DNA of 64,000 nt. It comes from Candidatus Krumholzibacteriota bacterium. Lineage in GTDB: Bacteria > Krumholzibacteriota > Krumholzibacteriia > JAJRXK01. Below the pieces are notes generated by a model that saw only the letters and a program-made list of their open reading frames with translations, had not been told where the DNA came from and did no database searches. Positions 33,357 through 44,100 of this stretch are shown one piece after another. Position numbers and translations under genes: made by a program. Position 1 is the stretch's first letter, and every line of letters starts with the position of its first letter. The stretch is from NCBI GenBank assembly GCA_029262065.1, contig JAJDAC010000022.1, positions 186,001 to 250,000 of the forward strand, written 5' to 3'.

Positions 33357-35723
33357 TCAGGCGCCTGCTTCGGCCAGGGCCTCTTGGGCCTGTGGGCTGA
33401 GTTTGGGTTCGGTCTCGCCACGGTCAAGGAACATCAACAGGGCGGGCAACAAGAAGAAGTCGGCCACCAACGCAAACACGATGGCAATGGCGGTAAACCA
33501 TCCCATGTTGGAATTGAGAGCAAACGTGGACCGGGTCATCACCAGGAAACCCGACACCAGAATGAGCGATGTGACCACCAGCGCCTTGCCTACGCGATTG
33601 AATGCGTAGCGCACCGCTTCGGGGGCGTCCAGGCCGTGCTCACGCTTGGCGCGCAGATACTTGCTGAGAAAGTGGACCGTATCGTCCACCACGATTCCCA
33701 GGCTGATGGCCGACACCGTCGATAGCCCCAAGTCCACGCGGCTCACCAGGATTCCCCACAGTCCAAACGCCATGGCGGCGGGTATCAGGTTGGGCAACAG
33801 GCTGATGAAACCGTAACGCGCACTGCGCATGGCAATCATGAGACTGAGTGAAATGAACACCAACGCCACCAGCGTACCCAGAATCATGCTGCGGATGTTC
33901 CGTTCGGAAATATAGGCAAACATGATGGTTGGACCGATACCGTGTGAGAACATTTCGGCCGGGGCGTTGTCCCGCAGCCACTGCTCGCCGGTCTGGGTAA
34001 TGGCCCGCATCTCGCGCGCGGTCATGTTCTCCAACACCACCGATACCCGCGTGGAAGACTTGTCGACGTTGATCTGGTTGTTCAGATCCAAGCCCATGGG
34101 CAGCGACATCTCGTACAACAGCAGATACTGCGCGGCCAGCTCGCGGTTGTCGGGCAGCGTGAACATGGATGGATCGTCACCATGCATGTTCTTGTTCAGC
34201 TTCTTCATGGTGTGGCTCAGGGTGCTTACCTGCTTCACGCCAGGCTGAGCTCGCATGTAGGTCGCGAATTCATCCATGGATCGCAGGTACGCCGGCTCGC
34301 TGATGCCCCCACTGCCCGTCGAGCCCAGCGAGTACTCCACCTGATACAGACCCGTGAGGTTTTCCATGACGAAATCGGAATCGACCCGGAACGAAACCGA
34401 CTGGTCGAAGTAGTCCACGAACTTGTCGTTGGGATCGTTCCGCGGAATGAACGCCATCAGCCCCAGCACCGCGGCCGAGGAGATCCACAGGACCGGACGG
34501 CGGCGCGAGATGACAAAATCGGCCAGGCGATCCATTCCCAGATTGCCCTGGTTGCTGGCTTTGGGCACACGCACGGGCAGAATCGACATGAACGCCGGCA
34601 AGAAAGTCACCGAGTAGACAAAGGCCGCGGTTACGCCCATGGCGGCCATGTTGCCCAGGTCACGAAAGGGCGGCGCATCACTCAAGTTCAGGCTCAGGAA
34701 TCCAATGGCGGTGGTAAGGCTGGTCAGGAAAACCGGTTGCAGGTTCACGCGGATGCTTTCGACGATCGCATCGTCTTTTCGCAGCCCATCGCGCATGGCG
34801 CCCAACATGGAAATCAGGATGTGAATACTGTCGGCCACCGCCAACGTCATGATCATGGTCGGTGTGACCGAGCTGGGCGGCGTGAATTTCATGCCCAGGT
34901 AGCCGGCGATTCCCAGCGCCGCCATGGTCGAGAACGCGATCACCAACAACGTGCCCACGACACCACTGGCCGAGCGTAAGAGGATGATCATGGCCACGAT
35001 CATGATTCCGAACATGATGGGCGTAAGCTTCGTCATGTCGTTCCGGCCGCCCTCGGAGAACGCATTGTTCAGCATCACAACGCCCGTGAGGTAGACCTGC
35101 ACGTCAGGATGCTCAGCCTCGATCCGTTCGCGCCAGGCTCGCATCTCGCTCACGACAGCCGAACCCTCCTTGGGGTCCTCGCCGGGAAGCTCGAAGGTGA
35201 TATTGATGCCCGTGACGCGGGTATCGGCCGGAATCACCCGGTTGAAGAGCAGTGGGTCGTCCAGGGCGATCTGCCGCGCGCCCGCGAGCTGCTCGGGCGT
35301 GGTTGCGCCGGGATCCAGCACGAGATCCTCGACGATCAGGTCGTCTTCCTCGGCGCGCGTGTGTTGGAAGTTGGTCAACGAGTCGACGCGTCGCGCGAAA
35401 GGAAGCCGCCACGCTTCTTCGGTCAGTTCGGCCACCAGCGTCAGGAACTCCGGATCGAAGACGTTCCCGTCCTTGGGCGCCAGGGCCATCATGACGTTGT
35501 CGTTCTTGTTGTAGATGTTCTCGAGCGCGTCGAATGCCTGCAACTGCGGGTTGTCTTCGCTGAAGAACACCCGGTAGCCCGTGTCGAAGCCCAGGAATTT
35601 TCCCCCGTTGCCCAACGCCATGGTAATGACCAGGCTGAGCAACACCACGGGGTAGCGCCAGCGCACGATGAAGCGCGCGTAGTTCACGACTGGGTTGTTC
35701 TCGGCCGCAATCGGATTCGCCAT
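33357..35723 (-). CDS. RND superfamily exporter of the MMPL type
   Basis: The 788-residue inner-membrane protein has the RND repeat: one helix, a large periplasmic loop, five helices, then the same again. Conserved transmembrane acidic sites are seen in LAVADSIHILISMLGAM and GIVVDDTVHFLSKYLRAKREHG. It is shorter than drug-type RND pumps (about 1050) and no membrane fusion protein is encoded with it, as usual for MMPL/HpnN-like lipid exporters. ATG 35723 (MANPIAAENN) follows AAGGTC; the longer frame is dismissed. A TetR gene lies 28 bp upstream on the same strand, so the operon is probably repressor-controlled from 36418-36435. Confidence 0.92.
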   Translation of the reverse strand: MANPIAAENNPVVNYARFIVRWRYPVVLLSLVITMALGNGGKFLGFDTGYRVFFSEDNPQLQAFDALENIYNKNDNVMMALAPKDGNVFDPEFLTLVAELTEEAWRLPFARRVDSLTNFQHTRAEEDDLIVEDLVLDPGATTPEQLAGARQIALDDPLLFNRVIPADTRVTGINITFELPGEDPKEGSAVVSEMRAWRERIEAEHPDVQVYLTGVVMLNNAFSEGGRNDMTKLTPIMFGIMIVAMIILLRSASGVVGTLLVIAFSTMAALGIAGYLGMKFTPPSSVTPTMIMTLAVADSIHILISMLGAMRDGLRKDDAIVESIRVNLQPVFLTSLTTAIGFLSLNLSDAPPFRDLGNMAAMGVTAAFVYSVTFLPAFMSILPVRVPKASNQGNLGMDRLADFVISRRRPVLWISSAAVLGLMAFIPRNDPNDKFVDYFDQSVSFRVDSDFVMENLTGLYQVEYSLGSTGSGGISEPAYLRSMDEFATYMRAQPGVKQVSTLSHTMKKLNKNMHGDDPSMFTLPDNRELAAQYLLLYEMSLPMGLDLNNQINVDKSSTRVSVVLENMTAREMRAITQTGEQWLRDNAPAEMFSHGIGPTIMFAYISERNIRSMILGTLVALVFISLSLMIAMRSARYGFISLLPNLIPAAMAFGLWGILVSRVDLGLSTVSAISLGIVVDDTVHFLSKYLRAKREHGLDAPEAVRYAFNRVGKALVVTSLILVSGFLVMTRSTFALNSNMGWFTAIAIVFALVADFFLLPALLMFLDRGETEPKLSPQAQEALAEAGA

Positions 35724-35751
35724 GTGACCTTGACTCCGGTTTCTGGTTGGG

Positions 35752-36369
35752 TCAGCCCCGCGTTTCCGCGGGCCGGTTGGTTCGTAGAGATTCCAGATAG
35801 GAAAGAAAAGCGGGAACGGGGGCTCTTCCCGCCTCAAGACTTTGAGCGTTCTTCATCAACCCAGACATTCCTTCGATGGCGGCGACCACGAAGTGCGCGG
35901 TCGCCGTGGCATCCACATCTGCCCGCATCGTTCCATGCTGTTGCCCGCGTAGGAACGCCTCGGCCAGCGCCGCGATCCATTTGTCGAAAACCGACCGCAG
36001 GCGGGTTCGGAAGCCCTCGTCGATTCCCGACATCTCCTGCACCAGATTGTTCAGCGGGCAGCCATGCCGCGCTTCGTCCTCGCCCAATTCGTCGGTCAAC
36101 GTAGAGACGCGATCGAGCACCAGGCCAACGGGATCGTCCGTCTGCGAAATGGGCTCGATCCAGCGACGTTCGATGTAGGCGCCCAGCACTTCTTCAACGA
36201 CGGCGTAGCCGAGCGAGGCCTTGTTCGGGAAGTGGTGGTAGAGAGCTCCCTTGGTGACCCCGGTCTCAGATAGGATCGAATCGAGGCTCGCCGACCGGAA
36301 TCCATTGCGATGAATCTCCCAGAATGCGGCGTCGAGCAGCCGCTGGCGGGTTCGTCCTGGGTCTCGCAT
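35752..36369 (-). CDS. TetR/AcrR family repressor
   Basis: The 205-residue protein has the N-terminal helix-turn-helix of the family (TRQRLLDAAFWEIHRNGFRS, LDSILSETGVTKGALYHHFP, NKASLGYAVVEEVL) and an all-helical ligand domain (FDKWIAALAEAFLRGQQHGT, FVVAAIEGMSGLMKNAQSLE). It is the first gene of the minus-strand group that continues with the MMPL-type RND, LolA-like and barrel genes. A perfect ACATAC-N6-GTATGT repeat lies 49 bp upstream of its start. It probably represses itself and the transporter until a hydrophobic ligand binds. Confidence 0.93.
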   Translation of the reverse strand: MRDPGRTRQRLLDAAFWEIHRNGFRSASLDSILSETGVTKGALYHHFPNKASLGYAVVEEVLGAYIERRWIEPISQTDDPVGLVLDRVSTLTDELGEDEARHGCPLNNLVQEMSGIDEGFRTRLRSVFDKWIAALAEAFLRGQQHGTMRADVDATATAHFVVAAIEGMSGLMKNAQSLEAGRAPVPAFLSYLESLRTNRPAETRG

Positions 36370-36417
36370 ACCGTTCTCCTACTGACACTTAGCCCGGCGA
36401 TCGCCTCGCCGGGTGAA

Positions 36418-36435
36418 ACATACCAACCAGTATGT
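36418..36435. promoter_or_regulatory. Probable TetR operator (ACATAC-N6-GTATGT)
   Basis: A perfect 6+6 inverted repeat with a six-base spacer (ACATAC at 36418-36423, GTATGT at 36430-36435) sits between the TetR gene and the divergent DUF5916-type gene. Size and sequence fit TetR/AcrR operators. A further GTATGT-like overlap follows (TATGTATGTC). It could control both directions. Confidence 0.65.
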
Positions 36436-36604
36436 ATGTCAAAAGCGGCTGGTTTGCAAGTGATTCACCCATCAACGGCAACCTTTTCCGCCGCGTGGGT
36501 GTCCAAGGTTTCGAAGTGCGGCTGCCCCGCCAGGGTCCCACTGCCCGCCAAAAACCGCGTCCGCCGATGGTCGGTGGTCGACCGCTGCTCCGGGGGTTCT
36601 GTCC

Positions 36605-39268
36605 ATGGCTCGATGTGCCTGCTTCGCACTGATCTTCGTTTCGTTGATGACACTCGTTGGTGCCGCCCAGGCCCAGACAGAGAGCGAGAACCACTACGAG
36701 ACCAAGCGCTATTTCACGAACCACGCGGGTTCGGATCCCCCCAACATCGACGGCAAGATCGACGACGCGGTCTGGGATGTCGTGGAGTGGGCTGGCGACT
36801 TTCTCCAATGGGACCCGGCCGAGGGCGAGGCGCCCACGTACCAAACCGAATTCAAGATTCTCTACGATCAGGACGCGCTGTACTTCGCGGCGCGCGCGCA
36901 CGATGACAGCCCCGAGAGCATCGACAAGATCCTGGCCCGGCGCGATCGCTTCCCCGGCGACTGGGTGGAGTTGAATATCGACAGCTACTTCGACCACCGC
37001 ACCGCCTTCTCATTCACGGCCAGCGTGTCGGGAACACGCGGGGACGAATTCATCTCCGACGACGGAAACGACTGGGACGGAAACTGGGATCCGGTCTGGG
37101 AGCTGGCCACGAACGTGGACGACGCGGGTTGGACGTTGGAAGCCCGCATCCCCATGAGCCAGCTGCGATTCTCGAGTGAACCCGAGCAGGTCTGGGGCAT
37201 CCAGGTCCAGCGACGCATCTACCGCGAGAACGAGCGTTCGCTTTGGCAACCGAAGACCAAGGATGAGTCCGGCTGGGTCAGCCGCTTCGGTGAGCTGCAT
37301 GGAATCGGCGGCCTCTCGCCCTCCCGACGCGTGGAATTGCTGCCCTACGGCCTTACCAAGGGAGAGACGTTCGAAGAGGTCAACGGTGATCCGTTTCGCG
37401 ACGGCCGCGCTGGCCAGATCACGTTCGGCCTCGATGGAAAGATGGGCGTCACAAGCAGCCTTACGCTCGACTTCACGGTGAACCCCGACTTTGGACAAGT
37501 AGAGGCCGACCCGTCGCAGGTGAACCTGAGCGCGTTCGAGACATTCTTTTCGGAGCGACGTCCGTTTTTCGTCGAGGGCAACAACATCTTCGAGTTTCAG
37601 ATCGCGCCGGCCGCCACGGGAGGAAGTTTCACACAAGACAATCTGTTCTACTCGCGGCGCATCGGACGGCGACCCCGCTTCCGCCCCAGCGTAGCCGATG
37701 ACGAGTACTTTGACATGCCACAGAACACATCCATCCTGGGCGCCGCGAAGTTGTCGGGGAAGACCGCGGGGGGATGGTCAATAGGTATTCTCGAGAGTGT
37801 TACGGCGCGCGAGTCAGCCAGCATCGTAGGCGACGGCCCCAACCGCAACGAAGCCGTGGAACCACTGACCAACTATTTCGTCGGCCGGGCGCAAAAGGAC
37901 TTCAATCAAGGCAACACCCGGCTAGGCACGATGGCCACGGCCGTCAATCGCGAATCACGTGACGACCACCTGAACTTCCTCCACCGCGCGGCGTACACCG
38001 GAGGCATGGATTTCGTCCACCAATGGAACAACAAGACCTGGCAGTTCGGGCTCAATACCGCGTTCAGTCACGTGCGCGGCGAGGCCGAAGCCATCGAGCG
38101 TACGCAAACCTCCTCGGCCCGATACTTTCAACGCCCGGACAACACGCAATCGGATCTCGACCCCACCCGTACGTCACTTTCTGGTAGCGCGGGCGGCATA
38201 CGCCTGGGGCGCATCAGCGGCGGCAACCTGCGCTTCGAGACCGGGGCGGCCGCCCGTACCCCCGGCTTCGAGACGAACGACATTGGCTTCCTGCGGCGAT
38301 CGGATGAGATCAATCAGTTCACGTGGGTTGGGTACCGCATCAACCAGCCGTTCAGCGTGTTTCGCTCGGTTGGCATCAACGGCAACCAGTGGGTCGACTG
38401 GGATTTCGGCGGAACCAATCTTTCGCGCGAGTTCAACACGAACTTCAATGCGAACCTCAAGAACAACTGGAGCTTCGGCGGTGGCCTGAACCGTGGCTTG
38501 GAATCGACCAGCAACACCCGCCTCCGGGGTGGCCCGTCTTCTCGGTGGCCAGGATACACATCGGGTTGGACCTGGGTGAACAGCGACTCCCGCAAGAAGT
38601 TCGACTACGGATTCGGAACGGATTTCAACAACGGAGACGAGAACAGCCAAAAATACCGGGGCGGCTGGTTCTACATGAACTATCGGCCCAGCAACGCCAT
38701 CCGTCTTTCGCTGAACCCGTCGATCTCGCGCAGTGAAAACGAAATGCAGTTCGTGGGAAGCGACAGCTTCGATGGTGAGGACCGCTACCTCTTTGGTTCG
38801 ATCGAACAGAAGACCATCAATTTCACATTCCGCGTGGACTACAGCATTACGCCAAACTTCACACTGCAGTACTACGGGTCTCCGTTCATCTCTTCGGGTA
38901 AGTACTCCAACTTCAAGCGCACCACCAACCCCAACGCCGGCGACTACCGCGACCGCTTCTCGGAGTTTGCGAGTGGGCAGATCCAGTTTGATGAGGCAGA
39001 AGGCGCTTATTTCATCGACGAAGACGAAGATGGCACTTCCGACTACTCCATCGGCCAGCCCGACTTCAACTTCCGCCAGTTCAACTCGAATCTGGTAATG
39101 CGGTGGGAGTTTCAGCCCGGATCCACGCTGTTCCTGGTTTGGTCCCAGGCCCGGACCGGGTTCGTCAACGACGGCGGCTTCTCGTATCGCAACGACCTCA
39201 ACGACCTGTTCTCGGTCCACCCGCACGACGTATTCCTGTTGAAACTGAACAAGTGGTTCTCCATGTGA
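36605..39268 (+). CDS. DUF5916-type outer-membrane protein with N-terminal CBM9-like domain
   Basis: The 887-residue protein has a signal peptide (LMTLVGAAQA/Q). It has a carbohydrate-binding-module-9-like domain at about 35-210 (PPNIDGKIDDAVWDVVEWAG, YDQDALYFAARAHDDSPESI, WTLEARIPMSQLRF). A long strand-rich barrel region follows, with LTLDFTVNPDFGQVEADPSQ and FFSERRPFFVEGNNIFEFQI, which are DUF5916 hallmarks. The last residues (LFSVHPHDVFLLKLNKWFSM) form a terminal strand. Family members occur in FCB bacteria, often near proteolytic or glycan-degrading genes; the function is not established. Its start is 235 bp from the TetR gene, with the probable operator between. Confidence 0.88.
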   Translation: MARCACFALIFVSLMTLVGAAQAQTESENHYETKRYFTNHAGSDPPNIDGKIDDAVWDVVEWAGDFLQWDPAEGEAPTYQTEFKILYDQDALYFAARAHDDSPESIDKILARRDRFPGDWVELNIDSYFDHRTAFSFTASVSGTRGDEFISDDGNDWDGNWDPVWELATNVDDAGWTLEARIPMSQLRFSSEPEQVWGIQVQRRIYRENERSLWQPKTKDESGWVSRFGELHGIGGLSPSRRVELLPYGLTKGETFEEVNGDPFRDGRAGQITFGLDGKMGVTSSLTLDFTVNPDFGQVEADPSQVNLSAFETFFSERRPFFVEGNNIFEFQIAPAATGGSFTQDNLFYSRRIGRRPRFRPSVADDEYFDMPQNTSILGAAKLSGKTAGGWSIGILESVTARESASIVGDGPNRNEAVEPLTNYFVGRAQKDFNQGNTRLGTMATAVNRESRDDHLNFLHRAAYTGGMDFVHQWNNKTWQFGLNTAFSHVRGEAEAIERTQTSSARYFQRPDNTQSDLDPTRTSLSGSAGGIRLGRISGGNLRFETGAAARTPGFETNDIGFLRRSDEINQFTWVGYRINQPFSVFRSVGINGNQWVDWDFGGTNLSREFNTNFNANLKNNWSFGGGLNRGLESTSNTRLRGGPSSRWPGYTSGWTWVNSDSRKKFDYGFGTDFNNGDENSQKYRGGWFYMNYRPSNAIRLSLNPSISRSENEMQFVGSDSFDGEDRYLFGSIEQKTINFTFRVDYSITPNFTLQYYGSPFISSGKYSNFKRTTNPNAGDYRDRFSEFASGQIQFDEAEGAYFIDEDEDGTSDYSIGQPDFNFRQFNSNLVMRWEFQPGSTLFLVWSQARTGFVNDGGFSYRNDLNDLFSVHPHDVFLLKLNKWFSM

Positions 39269-39271
39269 TTC

Positions 39272-39308
39272 AGCCCCGCCCCCTCGGTCGCGATTGAGGA
39301 CTGGGGCT
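39272..39308 (+). terminator. Weak hairpin after the DUF5916-type gene
   Basis: AGCCCC (39272-39277) pairs with GGGGCT (39303-39308), and an inner CCTC/GAGG can pair too. No U-run follows. It may be a transcript end or an attenuator before the TamA-like gene; evidence is weak. Confidence 0.3.
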
Positions 39309-39363
39309 ACGCAGCTCATGGTGTAGATTGTTGGGGTTACTCAGGGCCCCGACAGTCTACCGC

Positions 39364-41181
39364 GTGGAGCGTAAGGTCATTCCCAAAGCCAGTTCGATCG
39401 TGGCGCTGCTACTGGCGGCCCTGACTACGGCTCAACCTCTTTTGGTTTGGTCCAATACGTCTGAGTGGCGCCGCTACCAGGGCCTCTCCGTCGAGTCCCT
39501 GACCGTACAGGGACTAGATGACCGCCTCGCCAGTTCGCTGGCCACGGGGTTGGTCCTGGCGGGACAGGATCGACTGATAGGACGGAATCATGCCCGGTTC
39601 TCCCCCGAATCGCTCACAGCCGACCTCGATCGCGCCCGGCTCTTCCTCGCTCGCCGCGGCTACCCCAATGCCACCGTGACCCCACGGTTCGAGCCGCGTG
39701 GTGAGCAGAGCATTCGATTGAAGCTGGTGGTTTCGCCGGGGCCAGCCGTGCGCGTAACCAACTGGACCTGGGACGGGCTGCCGACCGAGGTTCCCGCCCC
39801 ACAGCCGCGCCCGGCTCCGGGTTCGGTCTTCAACGACGCCGAGGTCAAGGCCACGCTCGCAAGTCTGGAAACGACATTGAAGGCCAGAGGCTACGCCTTC
39901 GCGCGAGTGAAAAGCTCGCTGACCCACGACGATTCGACCCAGGTGCGCGTTGACGTCGTGGCCGAGCCTGGCCCTCGCTACCGAATTGACGATGTGCTGA
40001 TCGAGGGACCCGACGCCGATCTGCTCGAATTGGTGCGCGACTCAGTGCCCGTGAAGAAGGGCGACGTCTTCAATCCGGCGGCGCTGCAACAGGCCGAACA
40101 GAACCTCCGCGCCCTCGACTTGTTTCGGCGCGTGCGCATCACCGTGCAGCCCACATCGGACGATCCCGCCGACCCGCGGCTGACGATCCGGTGTGAACTC
40201 TCAGAGCGATCCCACCGAACGCTCGAGGCGGGTGTGGGGTACTACAGCGATGAAGAGCTCCGCATCAGCGGCAACTGGTACCACCGGAATCTGTTCGCAG
40301 AAGGGCGCGGCGCACGCGTGGGAACACGTCTCACACAGTTCGAGCAATCCGCCGAGATGGAAGTCTGGTGGCCGTCGCTCTGGCATACCCGCACGCGCGG
40401 ATCCATCGGAGTGGGCGCCCATCGAGAAGAGGAGGACGCGTACCGGTTGATGGCCGCGCGGCTCGAGCTACTGGCCACCCGCCAGTTCTCCCCACGGCTC
40501 AACGTGTCGACCGGACTCGTGGTATCCCACATAGACGTGGACGTACTGACGGTCACGCCTGATCTCGATGACCCCGTGGGATTGCTTCCAACCGTACCCA
40601 CCACGGTGACGTTCGACGGAACCAACGACAAACTCTACCCCTCGCGGGGATCGGCCCTGCGACTGAAACTGGAAGCAACGCCTCCGGGGTGGGGCGCGGT
40701 TTCCGAGTTTGCCTCGGCGGAAGTTCAGGTCAGCCGCTACCGCGCGCTGCCGGGCGAATCGGTACTGGCCGGGCGCGTGCTCCTCGGTGTGGCTACGACT
40801 TTCGGCGAGACCAAGACCCTGCTGGCCGACAAGCGATTCTACGCGGGGGGAAGCCGCTCGATGCGCGGCTTCAAACGCCACCAACTGGGGCCAACCTCCG
40901 ACGACGGCGATCCCGTAGGCGGCGAGACCAAGGTGGAAGCGTCGCTCGAACTCCGCATGCCCCTACACGGCCCGGTAGGGCTGGCCCTGTTCTTCGACAC
41001 CGCGCAACTCTGGACGCGATCGGAAGCATTCCGCTTGACGGACCTGGAGTTCGCGGTAGGTCCCGGCCTGGTCATCCGTACACCGGTAGGACCGTTGCGT
41101 TTCGACCTGGGTATTCGCCTGGGCCCCGGTGACGATCAACCCGCCCGGGTCCTTCACTTCGCAATAGGACACCCCTTCTGA
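39364..41181 (+). CDS. TamA/BamA-type Omp85 outer-membrane protein
   Basis: This outer-membrane insertase-like protein has POTRA domains (LSVESLTVQGLDDRLASSLA; YRIDDVLIEGPDADLLELVR; FNPAALQQAEQNLRALDLFR) followed by a 16-strand Omp85 barrel with the conserved GGSRSMRGFKRH lid motif and a terminal strand ending in Phe. GTG 39364 gives MERKVIPKASSIVALLLAAL as signal peptide; TTG 39328 is an alternative. Neither has a good ribosome-binding site. The stop overlaps the TamB start (TGATG). The pair forms a translocation and assembly module for outer-membrane proteins, or a lipid bridge. Confidence 0.9.
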   Translation: MERKVIPKASSIVALLLAALTTAQPLLVWSNTSEWRRYQGLSVESLTVQGLDDRLASSLATGLVLAGQDRLIGRNHARFSPESLTADLDRARLFLARRGYPNATVTPRFEPRGEQSIRLKLVVSPGPAVRVTNWTWDGLPTEVPAPQPRPAPGSVFNDAEVKATLASLETTLKARGYAFARVKSSLTHDDSTQVRVDVVAEPGPRYRIDDVLIEGPDADLLELVRDSVPVKKGDVFNPAALQQAEQNLRALDLFRRVRITVQPTSDDPADPRLTIRCELSERSHRTLEAGVGYYSDEELRISGNWYHRNLFAEGRGARVGTRLTQFEQSAEMEVWWPSLWHTRTRGSIGVGAHREEEDAYRLMAARLELLATRQFSPRLNVSTGLVVSHIDVDVLTVTPDLDDPVGLLPTVPTTVTFDGTNDKLYPSRGSALRLKLEATPPGWGAVSEFASAEVQVSRYRALPGESVLAGRVLLGVATTFGETKTLLADKRFYAGGSRSMRGFKRHQLGPTSDDGDPVGGETKVEASLELRMPLHGPVGLALFFDTAQLWTRSEAFRLTDLEFAVGPGLVIRTPVGPLRFDLGIRLGPGDDQPARVLHFAIGHPF

Positions 41182-44100
41182 TGCGGGCCCGAATCACACG
41201 CATCCTACGGGGCGGCCTCGTGGTCCTGGGGACCGTCCTGCTCGTGCTGGCGATCTTCGTTGGCGTGTTCCTGGTTGGCTCCACTCCGCGCGAGGCATTG
41301 CTCGGACGTGCGGTGGAGATGGCCAAGAAGAAGCTTCCCGGTCAGATCAGCATCGGCAAACTCGGGTGGCCCAGCTTGGGGCAGCTCGTTCTCACGGACG
41401 TGCTGTGGACGGTGGAAGCGGACACGCTGGTAGTCGCGAAAGGAGCCCGCGTCCGGATCGACACCTTGGCGCTGGCCCGAAAAGATGTGCTTCTCCACGA
41501 ACTCACATTGGAAGGACTGCGGGCCGACGTACCCCGGATCGCCGCGCAGTTCCCGGCCAATCCCGATAAGGCCAAAGCTCCGGCCAAAGCGCCCAGCTTT
41601 CCCCGCCCGGGATCCCTGATCGTACTGCCATCGATTCGCGTCGCGCACCTCAACATCGATGCGCCGGCGCTGCGTTTGGTTCCGGAACGACCCACCACCA
41701 GGGTCACGCTCGTTGCGGCGTTCGATGTGGCCTACGGTCACGCGCCATCGCTCTCGATCGAACAACTGAGTGTGGACGACGAGGTCGCCACGCTGAACAC
41801 CGCGGCTGAGCCACTACAAGCCGACCTCAGGGCGCGTTCGGGCGGAGGACACCTCGAGGGGAAGTTGTTCAATGGGTGGGGATTCGAACTCGACCTACAC
41901 GCCGACGACAAGAATCAGTTTACCGTCCGCGTGGTGGTACCCGAAGACAACGTTCCCCGGCTACGGCTCGACCTGACGGGCCGTCTCACCTACGAAGACT
42001 CCAAACTCAGTGGCGGTGAGTATCTGCTGAATGTCGACATGAGGTCGCCCACGATGCTCGCGGAATTCCCCTCGCTGGCGGCCGCCGCGGCGCAACTACC
42101 CGACGAGCCACTGGTATTTGCCGTCAGCGGAACGTTTGGCACCACGACGTCCGTGCAGACCACAGCCACGCTCAAACTGGAGCCAATCGGTCCCATCCAG
42201 GGACTCACTTCCAACTTCACCGTCAGCCGCGGTTCCACGCTCGCCGTCGAGTCCACACTGATGGCGCAGCTTCGAGATCTTCCGATCGACAGCTTGGTGG
42301 TCACCGTGAGTGGAGACCCCCAGCAGGCCATCGACCTGTCGGTCCAGGCTCGAGCCTCGGGCATCTGGGCCTCGGTTCGCGGCAACCTTCAGCGAAGCGA
42401 AACCGAATTGGGCCTGAGATTGGCGCCGATCCGGATCGATGCCGACCAGCCCGGACACGCGCTCGATCTTGCCGACCAGCCGAGCGCCGTGCTGAACACC
42501 GCAACGGGCGAGGTGGATGTACGTCGCCTAGATCTGCAGGGCCTGACCGGACCCGTCACGATCAAGGGTACGTGGCACCCCGAGCGGGGTGGCCGTGCCA
42601 ACGTGACGGCGCGGATGCGAACCATGCCCCCCCTGCTCGAAACATTCGGACTGGCTGAGTTGGGTCGATCGTGGGAAACCCAGACCCAACTGAACATCGA
42701 TGCCACCGTCGACCCTGATCAGCGGTGGGAAGCGCGAGCCAGGTTTCTTTTGCCCGGACCGTCGAACCTGCGATCGTTTCTTCCGCCGGAAGCCCCGGTC
42801 GACGACCTGGGTCCTTTCCGCGGTAACCTCGTGGCCCACGGTACTGGGCCAAACGCCAAGTTCGACCTGGACCTGTCCGCCACGGAATGGATCGAGCGGG
42901 CGGTTGCCGAAGGTCGCTTCGTGGACGCCACCGTGAGCCTGGACTCGCTTCAGATCGAGCTTCCTGGCCTCATGTCGACGGCCACTGGCACCCTCGACGC
43001 CAACCGCCAGATAGCCCTGCGAGCGAACGTGCAACTTGATGACACTCGGTTCGTTGCGCGCTTCGTGCCGGCGGCGGCCGATCTGACGGCCGCGGCGAAC
43101 CTCGATATCGAAGCTAGCGGAACCATGGACGCCATAGACGCCACCGTGAAGCTGGCCGCGCGGGTGGGGTCGGCCCCGACCGATGGGTCCCCTGGTGTTT
43201 TTGTCCCAGAACTCACGGCACGGGCTACGATAGTCGCCGGCAGCCTCGAACGGGTAACCGCGCGCACCACGGAAGTCTGGGCATCAGATCTGAACTTGAA
43301 TTCCGTAGTCCTCGAAGCCGCGCCCCATTCCGGCGAACGACCGTTCCCCATGACCGTCGTCGTGGACGCACAGGGCGATGAAGTCAGTCTTTTCCACGCC
43401 GGTGCGATCGACCTGGCCGACGGGTTCGAGATCTCGCCCGATACGGTCGCCGTGCGACTGGGCGATGCAACGCTGGGCTCGCTGCGGCCATTCACGATAC
43501 ACATCCAACCCGAACAACGAATCAACTTCTCCCCCATTGAACTGAAGGGTTCACTGGGGGAGATTCGCGCGTGGGGTTCCAGTGAGCGTTTCGATGTCGA
43601 CGTGACCATCAATCAGATCCCGCGGGTCTCATTCCTGCCGGTTCCCGCCGAATTCAATTTCGATCGTGCTCACGCCCATCTTGCTGCCCATCCCGATTCC
43701 ATGCAGTTGGACGGAGAGATCACGGGGCTGCACCTGGGGGACATTCCCGACGCAAAGGTCGTGCTGCACGCCAGCCCCGGTGATCAGGGGCTCGACGTGA
43801 CGATCGAAGCGTCGGGCACAAGTCCCGGATCCGACCGCACCACGGATCCGCTTTCGCTTCACGCGACACTGCCCATCCGCATCGCGTCTTCCCCCCTGAC
43901 GCTCACCCGCACGAGCGGAAGCGCAAGACTCGACGCTACCCTCCACGACTTTCCCGTGCCCGCGTCGATCGAACCCCAGGCCATGCAGGCCTTCCTGGCC
44001 GGCCAAGCCGAGCGCGTCGCTCGATTGAATGGATCGGCGCGACTGAACCTTGAATCCACGGCCTCCACGGACTCTACCGAGACACGCAACAACATCGATG

